From: Nonomuraea fuscirosea
GTDB taxonomy: Bacteria; Actinomycetota; Actinomycetes; Streptosporangiales; Streptosporangiaceae
DNA length: 64,000 nt
Direction: 5' to 3'
Assembly (NCBI RefSeq): GCF_003001935.1
Contig: NZ_PVNG01000022.1
Location: forward strand, 1-64,000
Shown: one piece after another, positions 40,175 to 47,793 of the stretch
Layout: the number at the start of each line of letters is the position of its first letter
How positions within the stretch are numbered: position 1 is the first letter of the stretch
The notes under the pieces: generated by a model
What the model was told of the DNA's origin: nothing
Database searches by the model: none
What the model saw: the letters and a program-made list of their open reading frames with translations, nothing else
Position numbers and translations under genes: made by a program

Positions 40175-40213
40175 CTGTGCTCAGGCGCTGGGCTCAGGCG
40201 CTGGGCTCAGGCG
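40175..40213. repeat. Three tandem 13-bp repeats
   Basis: CTGTGCTCAGGCG and two CTGGGCTCAGGCG copies lie between the convergent hemerythrin and kinase genes. The repeat is short and may arise from slippage; no function is apparent. Confidence 0.6.
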
Positions 40214-40240
40214 CCCGCCACGGGCGCCGGAACCAGGTGG

Positions 40241-41197
40241 TCAGCGGTTGACGCCGTCGGCGGGGCGGCGCAGGAGGTCGAGGTCGGCGCGGCGCGGCAG
40301 GCTCTCCCAGTCGCCCTGTGAGGTGACCGCGAACGCCCCCGCCGCGCACGCCGTGCTGAGCCGCCGCTCCGGCTCGGCCCCGGCCAGCCAGTCCGCCAGC
40401 CAGCCGGCCGCGAAGGCGTCGCCGGCCCCGACGGAGTCGACCTCGCTCACCCGGTACGGCTCCGCCCGCCGCACGACGTCGCCGGACAGCTCCATCGCCC
40501 CCTCGGCGCCGAATTTAATCAGCACGTGCCGCGGCCCCATCCCCGCCAGCGCCTCGGCCAGCTCTTCCGCCCCTTCGACATCGGCGATGAGCCGGCCCTC
40601 CGCCTCGGTGGCGAACAGCACGTCCACGCTCCCGGCCGCCTCGCGCAGCCAGGCCCCGGCCTCCTCGGGCGTCCACAGCGCCTTGCGGTAGTTGACGTCG
40701 AGCGAGACCAGCACGCCCGCGGCCCGAGCCACGGCGATCGCGTGACGTACCGCCTCCCGCGCGGACTCCGAGAGCGCGGGGGTGATGGCCGAGACGTGCA
40801 GCACCCGGGCGGACCTGATCAGGTCGTCGTCGAGGTCGGCGGCGCACAGCCGCGAGCCGGCGCTGTCCTTGCGGTAGTAACGCACGTCGATGAGGTCGGC
40901 CGTGCGCCTGCCCTTGATCATCAGCCCGGTGGGCGCGGCCGGGTCGGGGATGGCGCGCACGTCCACGCCCTCGCCGGCCAGCGTGGCTCTGATGAGGTCG
41001 CCGAACTCGTCGGCGCCCACCCGGCCGACCCACGCCGTGCCGTGCCCGAGGCGGGCCACGCCGATCGCGACGTTGGACTCGGCGCCGCCCAGCCCCAGGT
41101 CGAAGTCACGGGCGAAGCGCAGCGGCCCCGTGCGCCTGGCGGCGAACAACGCCATGGTCTCGCCGAAGGTCACCAGCTCGGTCGTCGGCCTCGTCAT
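40241..41197 (-). CDS. kdgK: PfkB-family sugar kinase, probable 2-keto-3-deoxygluconate kinase
   Basis: 318 residues. The family's N-terminal motif (LGLGGAESNVAIGVARLG) and C-terminal catalytic/ATP motif (VDSVGAGDAFAAGWL, with the catalytic Asp) are present. The segment DVRYYRKDSAGSRL matches KDG kinases, which bind the sugar acid with the YYR group. The reaction is 2-keto-3-deoxygluconate plus ATP to the 6-phosphate in sugar-acid catabolism. ATG 41197 overlaps the regulator stop by 4 bases. The aldolase for the next step is not adjacent. Confidence 0.85.
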   Translation of the reverse strand: MTRPTTELVTFGETMALFAARRTGPLRFARDFDLGLGGAESNVAIGVARLGHGTAWVGRVGADEFGDLIRATLAGEGVDVRAIPDPAAPTGLMIKGRRTADLIDVRYYRKDSAGSRLCAADLDDDLIRSARVLHVSAITPALSESAREAVRHAIAVARAAGVLVSLDVNYRKALWTPEEAGAWLREAAGSVDVLFATEAEGRLIADVEGAEELAEALAGMGPRHVLIKFGAEGAMELSGDVVRRAEPYRVSEVDSVGAGDAFAAGWLADWLAGAEPERRLSTACAAGAFAVTSQGDWESLPRRADLDLLRRPADGVNR

Positions 41198-41961
41198 CGC
41201 TTCTGGCTACCCAGCTTTCTGGAGATCCGCGCCGCCGCCCCGGCCACCAGCGGTCCCAGCTCGCGCACCCGCGCGGCGGTGATCCGCGAGGTGAGGCCGG
41301 AGACGGAGATGGCCGCGGTCACGGCGTCGTCGTGGTTGAAGATCGGCGCGGCCACGCAGCGCACCTCGGGTTCGTTCTCGCGGTCGTCGACCGCGTAGCC
41401 GCGCCGCCTGATGTGCGCCAGGTCCGCGCGCAGCCGCTCGGCGTCGGTGATCGTGTGCTTGGTCCGCGGTTCGAGGGTCAGGCCGGCCACGGTCTGCTCG
41501 GGCAGCCAGGCCAGCACGGCCTTGCCGACCGCGGTGCAGTGGAGGGCGCCCCGGCTGCCGATGCGCGAGGCCATCCGGACGTTGGCCGCGTTCTCCACCT
41601 TGTCGATGTAGACGACGTGCGGCGGGTCGTGGACGACCAGGTGGACGGTCTCGCGCACCTCGCTCATCAGCCGGTGCGACTCCTCGGCCGCGACGGAGCG
41701 CAGGTCGAGCGTGGCCAGGTAGGACTGGCCGAGGCTGAGCGTGCCGTGGCCCAGCCGGTAGGCGCCCGTCTCGCGGTCGCGTTCGAGGAGGCTGGCCTCG
41801 ATGAGCGGCGCGGACAGGCGCAGCACCGTGCTCTTGGACAGGCCCACGGCCTCGGACAGCTGCGTGAGCGAGACGCCCGGATGCTCGCGCACGTGTTCCA
41901 GCACGGCCAGGGCGCGTCTGAGGGAGGCGGACTGGTTACGTTCTGGCACGCGCCCCAACAT
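41194..41961 (-). CDS. IclR-family transcriptional regulator (KdgR-like)
   Basis: 255 residues from ATG 41961. The N-terminal winged helix (VSLTQLSEAVGLSKSTVLRLS) is followed by the IclR effector domain (VVHDPPHVVYIDKVENAANVRM, GRGALHCTAVGKAVLA-like). The first gene of a two-gene operon with the KDG kinase, it probably senses 2-keto-3-deoxygluconate or a similar keto acid. A perfect palindrome at 41990-42006 just upstream is the likely operator. Confidence 0.9.
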   Translation of the reverse strand: MLGRVPERNQSASLRRALAVLEHVREHPGVSLTQLSEAVGLSKSTVLRLSAPLIEASLLERDRETGAYRLGHGTLSLGQSYLATLDLRSVAAEESHRLMSEVRETVHLVVHDPPHVVYIDKVENAANVRMASRIGSRGALHCTAVGKAVLAWLPEQTVAGLTLEPRTKHTITDAERLRADLAHIRRRGYAVDDRENEPEVRCVAAPIFNHDDAVTAAISVSGLTSRITAARVRELGPLVAGAAARISRKLGSQKR

Positions 41962-41989
41962 ACCGGCCGATGCTCATCTGCAACACGTC

Positions 41990-42006
41990 GTTGTGCACTG
42001 CACAAC
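41990..42006. promoter_or_regulatory. IclR-type operator (17-bp palindrome)
   Basis: GTTGTGCACTGCACAAC has perfect 8-bp arms around C, 29 bases upstream of the IclR gene start. Its position overlapping the promoter suggests autorepression. Confidence 0.7.
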
Positions 42007-42017
42007 AGGGCGAGCGA

Positions 42018-43118
42018 TCAGGGTCGGGAGGGGCCGTCCGAGACCGTGACCTCGTGCGCGTCGCCAGGGGCCAGGAACGCGAGCAGCCGCCGGCCCTCCT
42101 CCTCGACCGCGTCCAGGTCCTTGACCGGCTCCCACAGATGCAGGCCGAGGGTGGAGGCGCCCTTCGCCCGGGTGATCGTCCAGTCCCCGGCCGTGACGCC
42201 GTCCACCAGGATGACCCTGGGCATCACGTTGGTGCCCATGAAGCCCTGGAACGCGGCCAGGCCGGTCTCGGTGATGACCCGCGAGCGGTCGGCGTGTGAG
42301 AGGAACAGGTTGTCGAAGTCGTACATGAGGCGGGGCGGGGCGGGCACGTCCGGGTCGGGGCGGACGGCGTCCGGGAGGTCGTACAGGGTCCTGCCGCTCT
42401 CGTCCCTGAACCTGAGCAGGTCGAGCGGCTCGACCACCTCGGCCAGCCGGGTCAGCCCCGACCACGTCTGCACGTCCTGCACCGACGCGGGCCCGAACGC
42501 GGCCAGATAGCGCCGCACCAGCTCGGCCGGCGTCATGGGGGCCTGCTCGAAGCCCAGCCACGACTCCGCGCTCGTGTGGGCGACCGGCCCGCTCCTGCCC
42601 CACAGGCCGCGCGGCGGCACCTGCACGAGCGGCACCAGCCAGCGCACCCCCTGGCCCAGCGCGTGCGGGTCGTGGTCGGGCCAGCGCTCGTTCAGCGCCC
42701 GGCCCAGTTCGGCGAAGGTCATCGGCCGCTCCTCCAGCAGCGCCCGCCCGACCGCCTCCAGCTCGTCGAGATCCACCCCGGCCAGCCGCTTGCCGAACGT
42801 CGTGCGCGTCCCGCGTTCGGTGACCTGCTGCAGCAGCGGCCGCATGGCCAGGCAGTCGCGGGCCGAGACCAGGTGGATGGTGGAGCGCTGCAGCGCGATG
42901 CGCACCAGAGCGCGCGAGGCCAGCAGGTCGGCCGCGTCGGCGGCCGCGAAGCCCTTGATGCGGGTCCACAAGCCGGTGTACCAGGTGTGCGGGGTCTGCG
43001 CCTGGAGCCCGCCCAGGTGCTCCACGACCTCGATCACGGGCCGGACGGTGCGCCGTAGCAGGAGCTGTCTGTCCAGGGTGGCCCGGTTGAGCGCCCGGTG
43101 ACTGATGAGGGGATCCAT
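42018..43118 (-). CDS. Winged-helix DNA-binding protein, AlkZ-like
   Basis: 366 residues from ATG 43118. It belongs to the HTH_42/AlkZ-type group: the opening GGLQAQTPHTWYTGLWTRI contains the Gln-x-Gln (QAQ) used by AlkZ and YcaQ interstrand-crosslink glycosylases, and three winged-helix-like modules follow (for example MTFAELGRALNERW). A DNA-repair glycosylase is possible; many actinomycete homologues have no known role. It stands alone. A perfect 15-bp inverted repeat lies just upstream of the start. Confidence 0.78.
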   Translation of the reverse strand: MDPLISHRALNRATLDRQLLLRRTVRPVIEVVEHLGGLQAQTPHTWYTGLWTRIKGFAAADAADLLASRALVRIALQRSTIHLVSARDCLAMRPLLQQVTERGTRTTFGKRLAGVDLDELEAVGRALLEERPMTFAELGRALNERWPDHDPHALGQGVRWLVPLVQVPPRGLWGRSGPVAHTSAESWLGFEQAPMTPAELVRRYLAAFGPASVQDVQTWSGLTRLAEVVEPLDLLRFRDESGRTLYDLPDAVRPDPDVPAPPRLMYDFDNLFLSHADRSRVITETGLAAFQGFMGTNVMPRVILVDGVTAGDWTITRAKGASTLGLHLWEPVKDLDAVEEEGRRLLAFLAPGDAHEVTVSDGPSRP

Positions 43119-43130
43119 GGCACCAAGGTA

Positions 43131-43167
43131 GGGGCTATTGCGGCCGGTCCCGGGCCGCAATAGCCCC
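43131..43167. repeat. Perfect 15-bp inverted repeat upstream of AlkZ-like gene
   Basis: GGGGCTATTGCGGCC (43131-43145) and GGCCGCAATAGCCCC (43153-43167) are perfectly complementary around a 7-base loop, 13 bases from the ATG at 43118. It would form a strong hairpin in the leader if transcribed, or a long operator. Confidence 0.75.
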
Positions 43168-43462
43168 AACGGCGCCGGTGGATGCCGGCGTGTGGCCTCT
43201 ACCGCCCGATGGTACGCGCGTTGTGGAGATTTCGCCCTCCCGCGCTTGCCGGTTCACGGGGAGCGAGGTCTTCCGGTGAACAAGGGCGTTCGTCCACGTT
43301 GGACGCCATGAGCGGGCTCCGCCGCGCGCATCAGGGAACGCCCTGGGGATGACCCCGGGCCCAGCTCGGCCACGCCTGCGAGGGCCGGTCGGGGCTGGTC
43401 GTGCTGGAGGGCGAGCTGCTTGGAGAACCGGGCCGGGCCGTGGCCCGATCCGAGCCGGCGGC

Positions 43463-43533
43463 ACACGGGTACAGGCGAGTCGCCGACACACGGATGCGCA
43501 CGCCGGGGGTACACGGGTGCACGCGAGCCGCCG
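43463..43533 (+). repeat. Three ~24-bp-spaced direct repeats before a dehydrogenase gene
   Basis: ACACGGGTACAGGCGAGTCG (43463-43482) recurs as ACACGGGTGCACGCGAGCCG (43511-43530), with a partial ACACGGATGCGCACGC copy from 43488. Spacing is 25 and 23 bases, which resembles repeated regulator sites upstream of the gene at 43586. Confidence 0.55.
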
Positions 43534-43585
43534 GGATCGCCGTGGTTATGATCGTTTTGATCTGATGTGCGTTCGGGGGAGCGAA

Positions 43586-44587
43586 ATGACCGAATACCGG
43601 CCCAAGGCCCTGCTCGCCATGAGCCCGCAGATCGCCGGACGGCTTGTCACCGGCCCGGTACGCGACCGCCTGACCGCCGTCGCCGACGTGGACCCCGACC
43701 TGGTGGCCGCGGACTTCGCCGACCCCGCGGTGGCGGCCGCGCTGGCCGCGGCCGAGGTGCTCTACACCAGCTGGTACTGCCCGCCCGTCACCGCCGAGGT
43801 GCTGGCCGCCGCGCCCCGGCTCAAGGCGATCGTGCACGCGGCCGGCTCCGTCAAGCACCACGTCACCCGGGCCTGCTGGGAGCGCGGCCTGCTCGTCTCC
43901 TCCGCGGCGGCGGCCAACGCCGAGCCCGTCGCCGAGTACACGCTGGCCTCCATCCTGTTCGCGAACAAGCGGGTGCTGGAGCTGGCCGCGCTCTACCGGG
44001 ACAGGCGCGCACCCCTCGACGTGTACGGGCTGTCCAGCGGCATCGGCAACTACCGGCGCACGATCGGGATCATCGGCGCCTCCAGGATCGGGCGGCGGGT
44101 GATCGAGCTGCTCCGGCCGTTCGACCTGGACGTGCTGGTCGCGGACCCGTACCTGACCGAGGACCTGGGCGTTCCGCACGTCGGGCTGGACGAGCTGTTC
44201 GAGCGGTGCGACGTGATCAGCGTGCACGCGCCCGCGCTGCCCGAGACCGAGCACCTCGTCGACGCAGCCAGGCTGGCCCGCATGCGCGACGGAGCCACGC
44301 TGATCAACACGGCGCGCGGCGCGCTCGTGGACACCGGCGCGCTCACCGCCGAGCTGACCTCCGGCCGGCTGTACGCCGTGATCGACGTCACGGAGCCGGA
44401 CCCGCTGCCGCCTGACTCGCCCCTCTACGACCTGCCCAACGTCCTGCTCACCCCGCACATCGCCGGCTCGCTCGGCGGCGAGCTGGCCCGCATCGCCGAC
44501 CTGGCCGTGGACGAGCTGGTCAGGTACGCCAAGGGGCTGCCCTTCGAGTACGGTGTGGCCGCCGCGGAACTCGCCACCAGTGCTTGA
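43586..44587 (+). CDS. NAD-dependent D-isomer-specific 2-hydroxyacid dehydrogenase
   Basis: 333 residues from ATG 43586 (GGGGGA upstream). The cofactor motif is GIIGASRIGRRVI, a GxSxxG variant of the usual GxGxxG. The catalytic Arg lies in NTARGALVDTG, the Glu in DVTEPDPLP and the His in TPHIAGSLGG. It probably reduces a 2-keto acid or oxidises a sugar-derived hydroxyacid. It is unlinked to other catabolic genes here. Compare the paralogue at 4976-5980. Confidence 0.85.
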   Translation: MTEYRPKALLAMSPQIAGRLVTGPVRDRLTAVADVDPDLVAADFADPAVAAALAAAEVLYTSWYCPPVTAEVLAAAPRLKAIVHAAGSVKHHVTRACWERGLLVSSAAAANAEPVAEYTLASILFANKRVLELAALYRDRRAPLDVYGLSSGIGNYRRTIGIIGASRIGRRVIELLRPFDLDVLVADPYLTEDLGVPHVGLDELFERCDVISVHAPALPETEHLVDAARLARMRDGATLINTARGALVDTGALTAELTSGRLYAVIDVTEPDPLPPDSPLYDLPNVLLTPHIAGSLGGELARIADLAVDELVRYAKGLPFEYGVAAAELATSA

Positions 44588-44660
44588 CCGCCCCCTGACA
44601 GCAGAGCCGGCCGGCCGCCCTCGATGGCGGGGGCGACGGCGCGGCCCTACGCTGCTGCGC

Positions 44661-46667
44661 ATGCACAAGCGCGTGATCGACGACCGCTTCGAGCTCGTGG
44701 AGCGGCTCGGCGGCGGGGGCATGGGCCTGGTGTGGCGGGCCTGGGACGTGGCCCTGCACCGCGAGGTCGCGCTCAAAGAGGTACGCCCGCCCGACCCGTC
44801 GATGGACGAGCAGGACCCGGACGGCGCCCGCGACCTGCGTGCCCGCGTGCTGCGCGAGGCCCGCGCGCTGGCCCGGCTCAACCACCCGCACGTGGCCACC
44901 ATCCACCACATCGTCGACCCGGGCGAGCAGGGCTACCCGTGGATCGTCATGGAGCTGGTCCCCGGCGGCTCGCTGCAGGACCGGATCCAGCACGGTCCCA
45001 TGCCGCCCGAGCAGGTCGCCAAGCTGGGCCGGGAGGTCCTGTCCGCGCTGCGGGCGGCCCACGCCGTCGGCATCCAGCACCGCGACGTCAAACCGGCCAA
45101 CGTGCTGCTGCGCGAGGACGGGCGCTCGGTGCTGACCGACTTCGGCATCGCCGCCGTACGGGAGTCCACCAGCCTGACGGCCACGGGGTCGTTCATCGGC
45201 TCGCCCGAGTACATGGCGCCCGAACGGATCAACGGCGTGGAAGGCGACCCGGCCTCTGACCTGTGGTCGCTCGGGATGATGCTGTACGTGGCGGTGGAGG
45301 GACGGCATCCGCTGCGCAGGGCCACCACCCTGGCGACGCTCGCGGCGGTGCTCAACGCCGACGTGCCGCCCGCCGAGCGCGCGGGGCCGCTCGGGCCCGT
45401 GCTCGCGGCCCTGCTCACCCGGGACACGGCGGCCAGACCGGACGCCGAGACCCTGGACCGGATGCTGGCCGCGGCCGAATCAGGCCGCACACCCCCGCCA
45501 CTTCACCCCTACACCCCTCATCCACCCACCCCTCATCCACCCACCCCACAGCCTCCCGGCCCGCAGCCGTCAGGGCCTCAGTCGTCAGGCCCGCAGGCTT
45601 TCACCCCCCAAGCGCCGGGCCAGCGGCCGTCCGCTCCCTACAGCTCCGGCCCTCACGGCGTCGGCTCTCAGGGCCCCGGCCCTCACGGTGCCGGCCACCA
45701 CGGCACCGGTCCCCAAGGTGCCGGTCCCCATGGCGCCGGTGTCCAGTCCGGTGGTCCCGGGTGGGGCGCGGCGGCCTTCCCGCCCGGCGGGAACGCCGGC
45801 GGGCCGATGCCACCTGGATCAGGGCCGTCCGGGGCGGGGCCGGGCGCGTACGCGGGGAACACCGTGCCGCCTCAGGCCGGGCACACCGTGCCGCCCGGTC
45901 ACGGGGGCCCGTGGGGCAAGGCGCCGGTCTCGCACCACGACACCATGAACCGGCGCCGTCCCCGGCGCGGCGGGACGATGCTGGTCGCGGTGATCGTCTC
46001 GGTGGTCGTCGTGGTGGGCGTGGTGGGATGGCGCTTACTCCCCGCCATCGGCGACCTCGGCGGCGGCCGTCCCCAGACCGACCGGCTGGCGGCGTCGGAC
46101 GCCCCGAACACCGGCAGGACCCCGCGCGTCCCCGCCACGGACGACACGACCGGCGATCGCACGGGCGACACGACGGACGACCGAACGGAAGACCAGACGG
46201 ACGACCCCACCGAGCAGGCCGTCGAGGAGAACCTGCTGACCCCCGCCGGCATGCGAGGCATGATCGCCAAGCTCAAGCCGGCCATCGGCGGCACCAAGGT
46301 CGTCAAGATGGTCGTGTACCCGACGTACGCCTCCGTCGACGCCCCGCTCAAACGCGACCCCGACCTCTACGACAGCTACGACTACCGCGACGGCGCCGTC
46401 TCGGAGCCCAGGAAGGGCAGCCAGGTGCGCACCGGCACGGCGGACCTGGCCAAGTACAACTGGAACGCCCTCCCCAACCTGATCAAACGGGCGACGAAGG
46501 ACCTCGGTGCCTCCAACCCCACGACGGTCTACGTCATCGTGGACCCGAACTACGTGTTCACCGCCACGAAGGAGGTGCTGCTCGTCTACGCCTCCGACGA
46601 CTACGGCCGCGGCGGCTACCTGGTGGCCAGCCCCCAGGGCAAGGTGCTCAAGCTCGTCGGCGACTAG
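44661..46667 (+). CDS. Transmembrane serine/threonine protein kinase (PknB-type)
   Basis: 668 residues from ATG 44661. The kinase domain is complete: Gly loop GGGGMGLVW (17-25), Lys39, Glu66, HRDVKPANVLL (140-150), DFG (160-162), and SPEYMAPER. A Pro/Gly/His-rich juxtamembrane region (~277-435) contains repeated SGPQ- and GxGPHGAG-type units. One membrane helix follows near 440-460 (LVAVIVSVVVVVGVVGW). The extracellular part (~205 residues) has no PASTA repeats and is not recognised. It should phosphorylate cytoplasmic proteins in response to an unknown external cue. Confidence 0.93.
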   Translation: MHKRVIDDRFELVERLGGGGMGLVWRAWDVALHREVALKEVRPPDPSMDEQDPDGARDLRARVLREARALARLNHPHVATIHHIVDPGEQGYPWIVMELVPGGSLQDRIQHGPMPPEQVAKLGREVLSALRAAHAVGIQHRDVKPANVLLREDGRSVLTDFGIAAVRESTSLTATGSFIGSPEYMAPERINGVEGDPASDLWSLGMMLYVAVEGRHPLRRATTLATLAAVLNADVPPAERAGPLGPVLAALLTRDTAARPDAETLDRMLAAAESGRTPPPLHPYTPHPPTPHPPTPQPPGPQPSGPQSSGPQAFTPQAPGQRPSAPYSSGPHGVGSQGPGPHGAGHHGTGPQGAGPHGAGVQSGGPGWGAAAFPPGGNAGGPMPPGSGPSGAGPGAYAGNTVPPQAGHTVPPGHGGPWGKAPVSHHDTMNRRRPRRGGTMLVAVIVSVVVVVGVVGWRLLPAIGDLGGGRPQTDRLAASDAPNTGRTPRVPATDDTTGDRTGDTTDDRTEDQTDDPTEQAVEENLLTPAGMRGMIAKLKPAIGGTKVVKMVVYPTYASVDAPLKRDPDLYDSYDYRDGAVSEPRKGSQVRTGTADLAKYNWNALPNLIKRATKDLGASNPTTVYVIVDPNYVFTATKEVLLVYASDDYGRGGYLVASPQGKVLKLVGD

Positions 46668-46687
46668 TGGGGTGATCACCAACCGGC

Positions 46688-46716
46688 CGAAAGTAGGGTT
46701 GTGGACGGCACTTTCG
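46688..46716. promoter_or_regulatory. Dyad CGAAAGT-N15-ACTTTCG upstream of DUF418 gene
   Basis: The arms at 46688-46694 and 46710-46716 are perfectly complementary. The dyad lies 44 bases before the ATG at 46760 and 21 bases after the kinase stop. It resembles a response-regulator or membrane-stress operator and may control the DUF418 gene. Confidence 0.45.
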
Positions 46717-46759
46717 ACCGATGCCGCGGTAAGGGCACGGCCCCGCACACTTGGGCCTC

Positions 46760-47746
46760 ATGTCAGAGAGAAGACGGCGCATCGACGCGCTCGATGTGAT
46801 CCGCGGATTCGCGCTCTGCGGGATCCTGCTGGCCAATGTCGGGCCGATCTCTAACATCAGCGGCAGGATCGTGCCGCCCGGCCCGAGCGAGGGTACGAGC
46901 GACTGGACGGGTTACCTCGTCGATCATCGTTTCTTCCCCATCTTCGCCGTGCTGTTCGGTGTGGGGTTCGCGCTGCTGCTGGAGTCGGCAGAGGGCCGTA
47001 CGGCGAGTCCGCGGCTGCTCCTGGTGCGCAGGCTGCTCGTGCTGCTCGTGATCGGCCTCCTGCACATGTTCCTGATCTGGCCGGGTGACGTGCTCGCCAT
47101 CTACGCGGTCTCCGGGCTGCTGTTCCTGCTGCCGTCGACCTGGCTGCCGCGGTGGGCGGTCGCGGTCCTCGCCGCCGTGGTCCTCGTGGCATCCCTGTTC
47201 GTCACCGACGGCTACCTGCTCGCCCCCGGCCTGCTGCTGGGGGGCGCCGCCCTGGTCAGATACGGCGTGATCGACCGGATCGAGCGGTCCGCGAAGGGGC
47301 CGGCCATGACAGGGGTCCTGCTCGCGGCGGCCGCGGTGCCGACGCTGGCGCTGCAGGTCGTCTTCCAGCTGAACGATCCCGCCGGCCGGACCGCCGGCGT
47401 CGTGACGGCGGTCGCCGGCATGGTGATCGGCGGGATGTACGTGTGCGTACTGCTGCTCCTGCTCAGGACGCCGCTACGGGCGGCGCTGCACGCGCTCTTC
47501 GCGCCGCTGGGGAGGATGGCGCTGACGAACTACCTCACCGCTTCGATGCTGGTGCTGGCGGTGGCGCACCTGCACGGCCGCCCGCAGGACTGGACCCGGC
47601 CCGTGCAACTGGCCGTCGTGATCGGGGTTCTCGCCGCGCAGTGGCTGTTCTCCACGCTCTGGCTGCGCCGTTACCGGTTCGGTCCGCTGGAGTGGCTGTG
47701 GCGCTGGGCCACCTGGGGCCGCCGTCCGGCCCTCCAGCACGCCTAG
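46760..47746 (+). CDS. DUF418-family membrane protein
   Basis: 328 residues from ATG 46760, with about eight to ten hydrophobic segments. The N-terminal RIDALDVIRGFALCGILLAN and the later conserved C-terminal block (ALTNYLTASMLV ... GPLEWLWR) are typical of DUF418. These membrane proteins are distantly related to acyltransferase-type YeiB proteins; the function is unknown. The gene stands after the Ser/Thr kinase gene, with its own dyad upstream. Confidence 0.88.
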   Translation: MSERRRRIDALDVIRGFALCGILLANVGPISNISGRIVPPGPSEGTSDWTGYLVDHRFFPIFAVLFGVGFALLLESAEGRTASPRLLLVRRLLVLLVIGLLHMFLIWPGDVLAIYAVSGLLFLLPSTWLPRWAVAVLAAVVLVASLFVTDGYLLAPGLLLGGAALVRYGVIDRIERSAKGPAMTGVLLAAAAVPTLALQVVFQLNDPAGRTAGVVTAVAGMVIGGMYVCVLLLLLRTPLRAALHALFAPLGRMALTNYLTASMLVLAVAHLHGRPQDWTRPVQLAVVIGVLAAQWLFSTLWLRRYRFGPLEWLWRWATWGRRPALQHA

Positions 47747-47793
47747 CCGGGCCGGGTGATCCTGCTGCCCGGGGTGGCCGGTGCGGCCCGTCG

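Larger units (their letters stand above)
43119..43585. other. Intergenic region with inverted and direct repeats
   Basis: This 467-base stretch lies between divergent genes. It holds a perfect inverted repeat (43131-43167) at the left and three direct repeats (43463-43533) at the right. The centre (about 43170-43460) shows no convincing gene or structure. Confidence 0.6.

Noticed and set aside
40175..40213. CRISPR-like array
   Set aside because: The 13-bp copies are contiguous with no spacers, and no cas genes are present.
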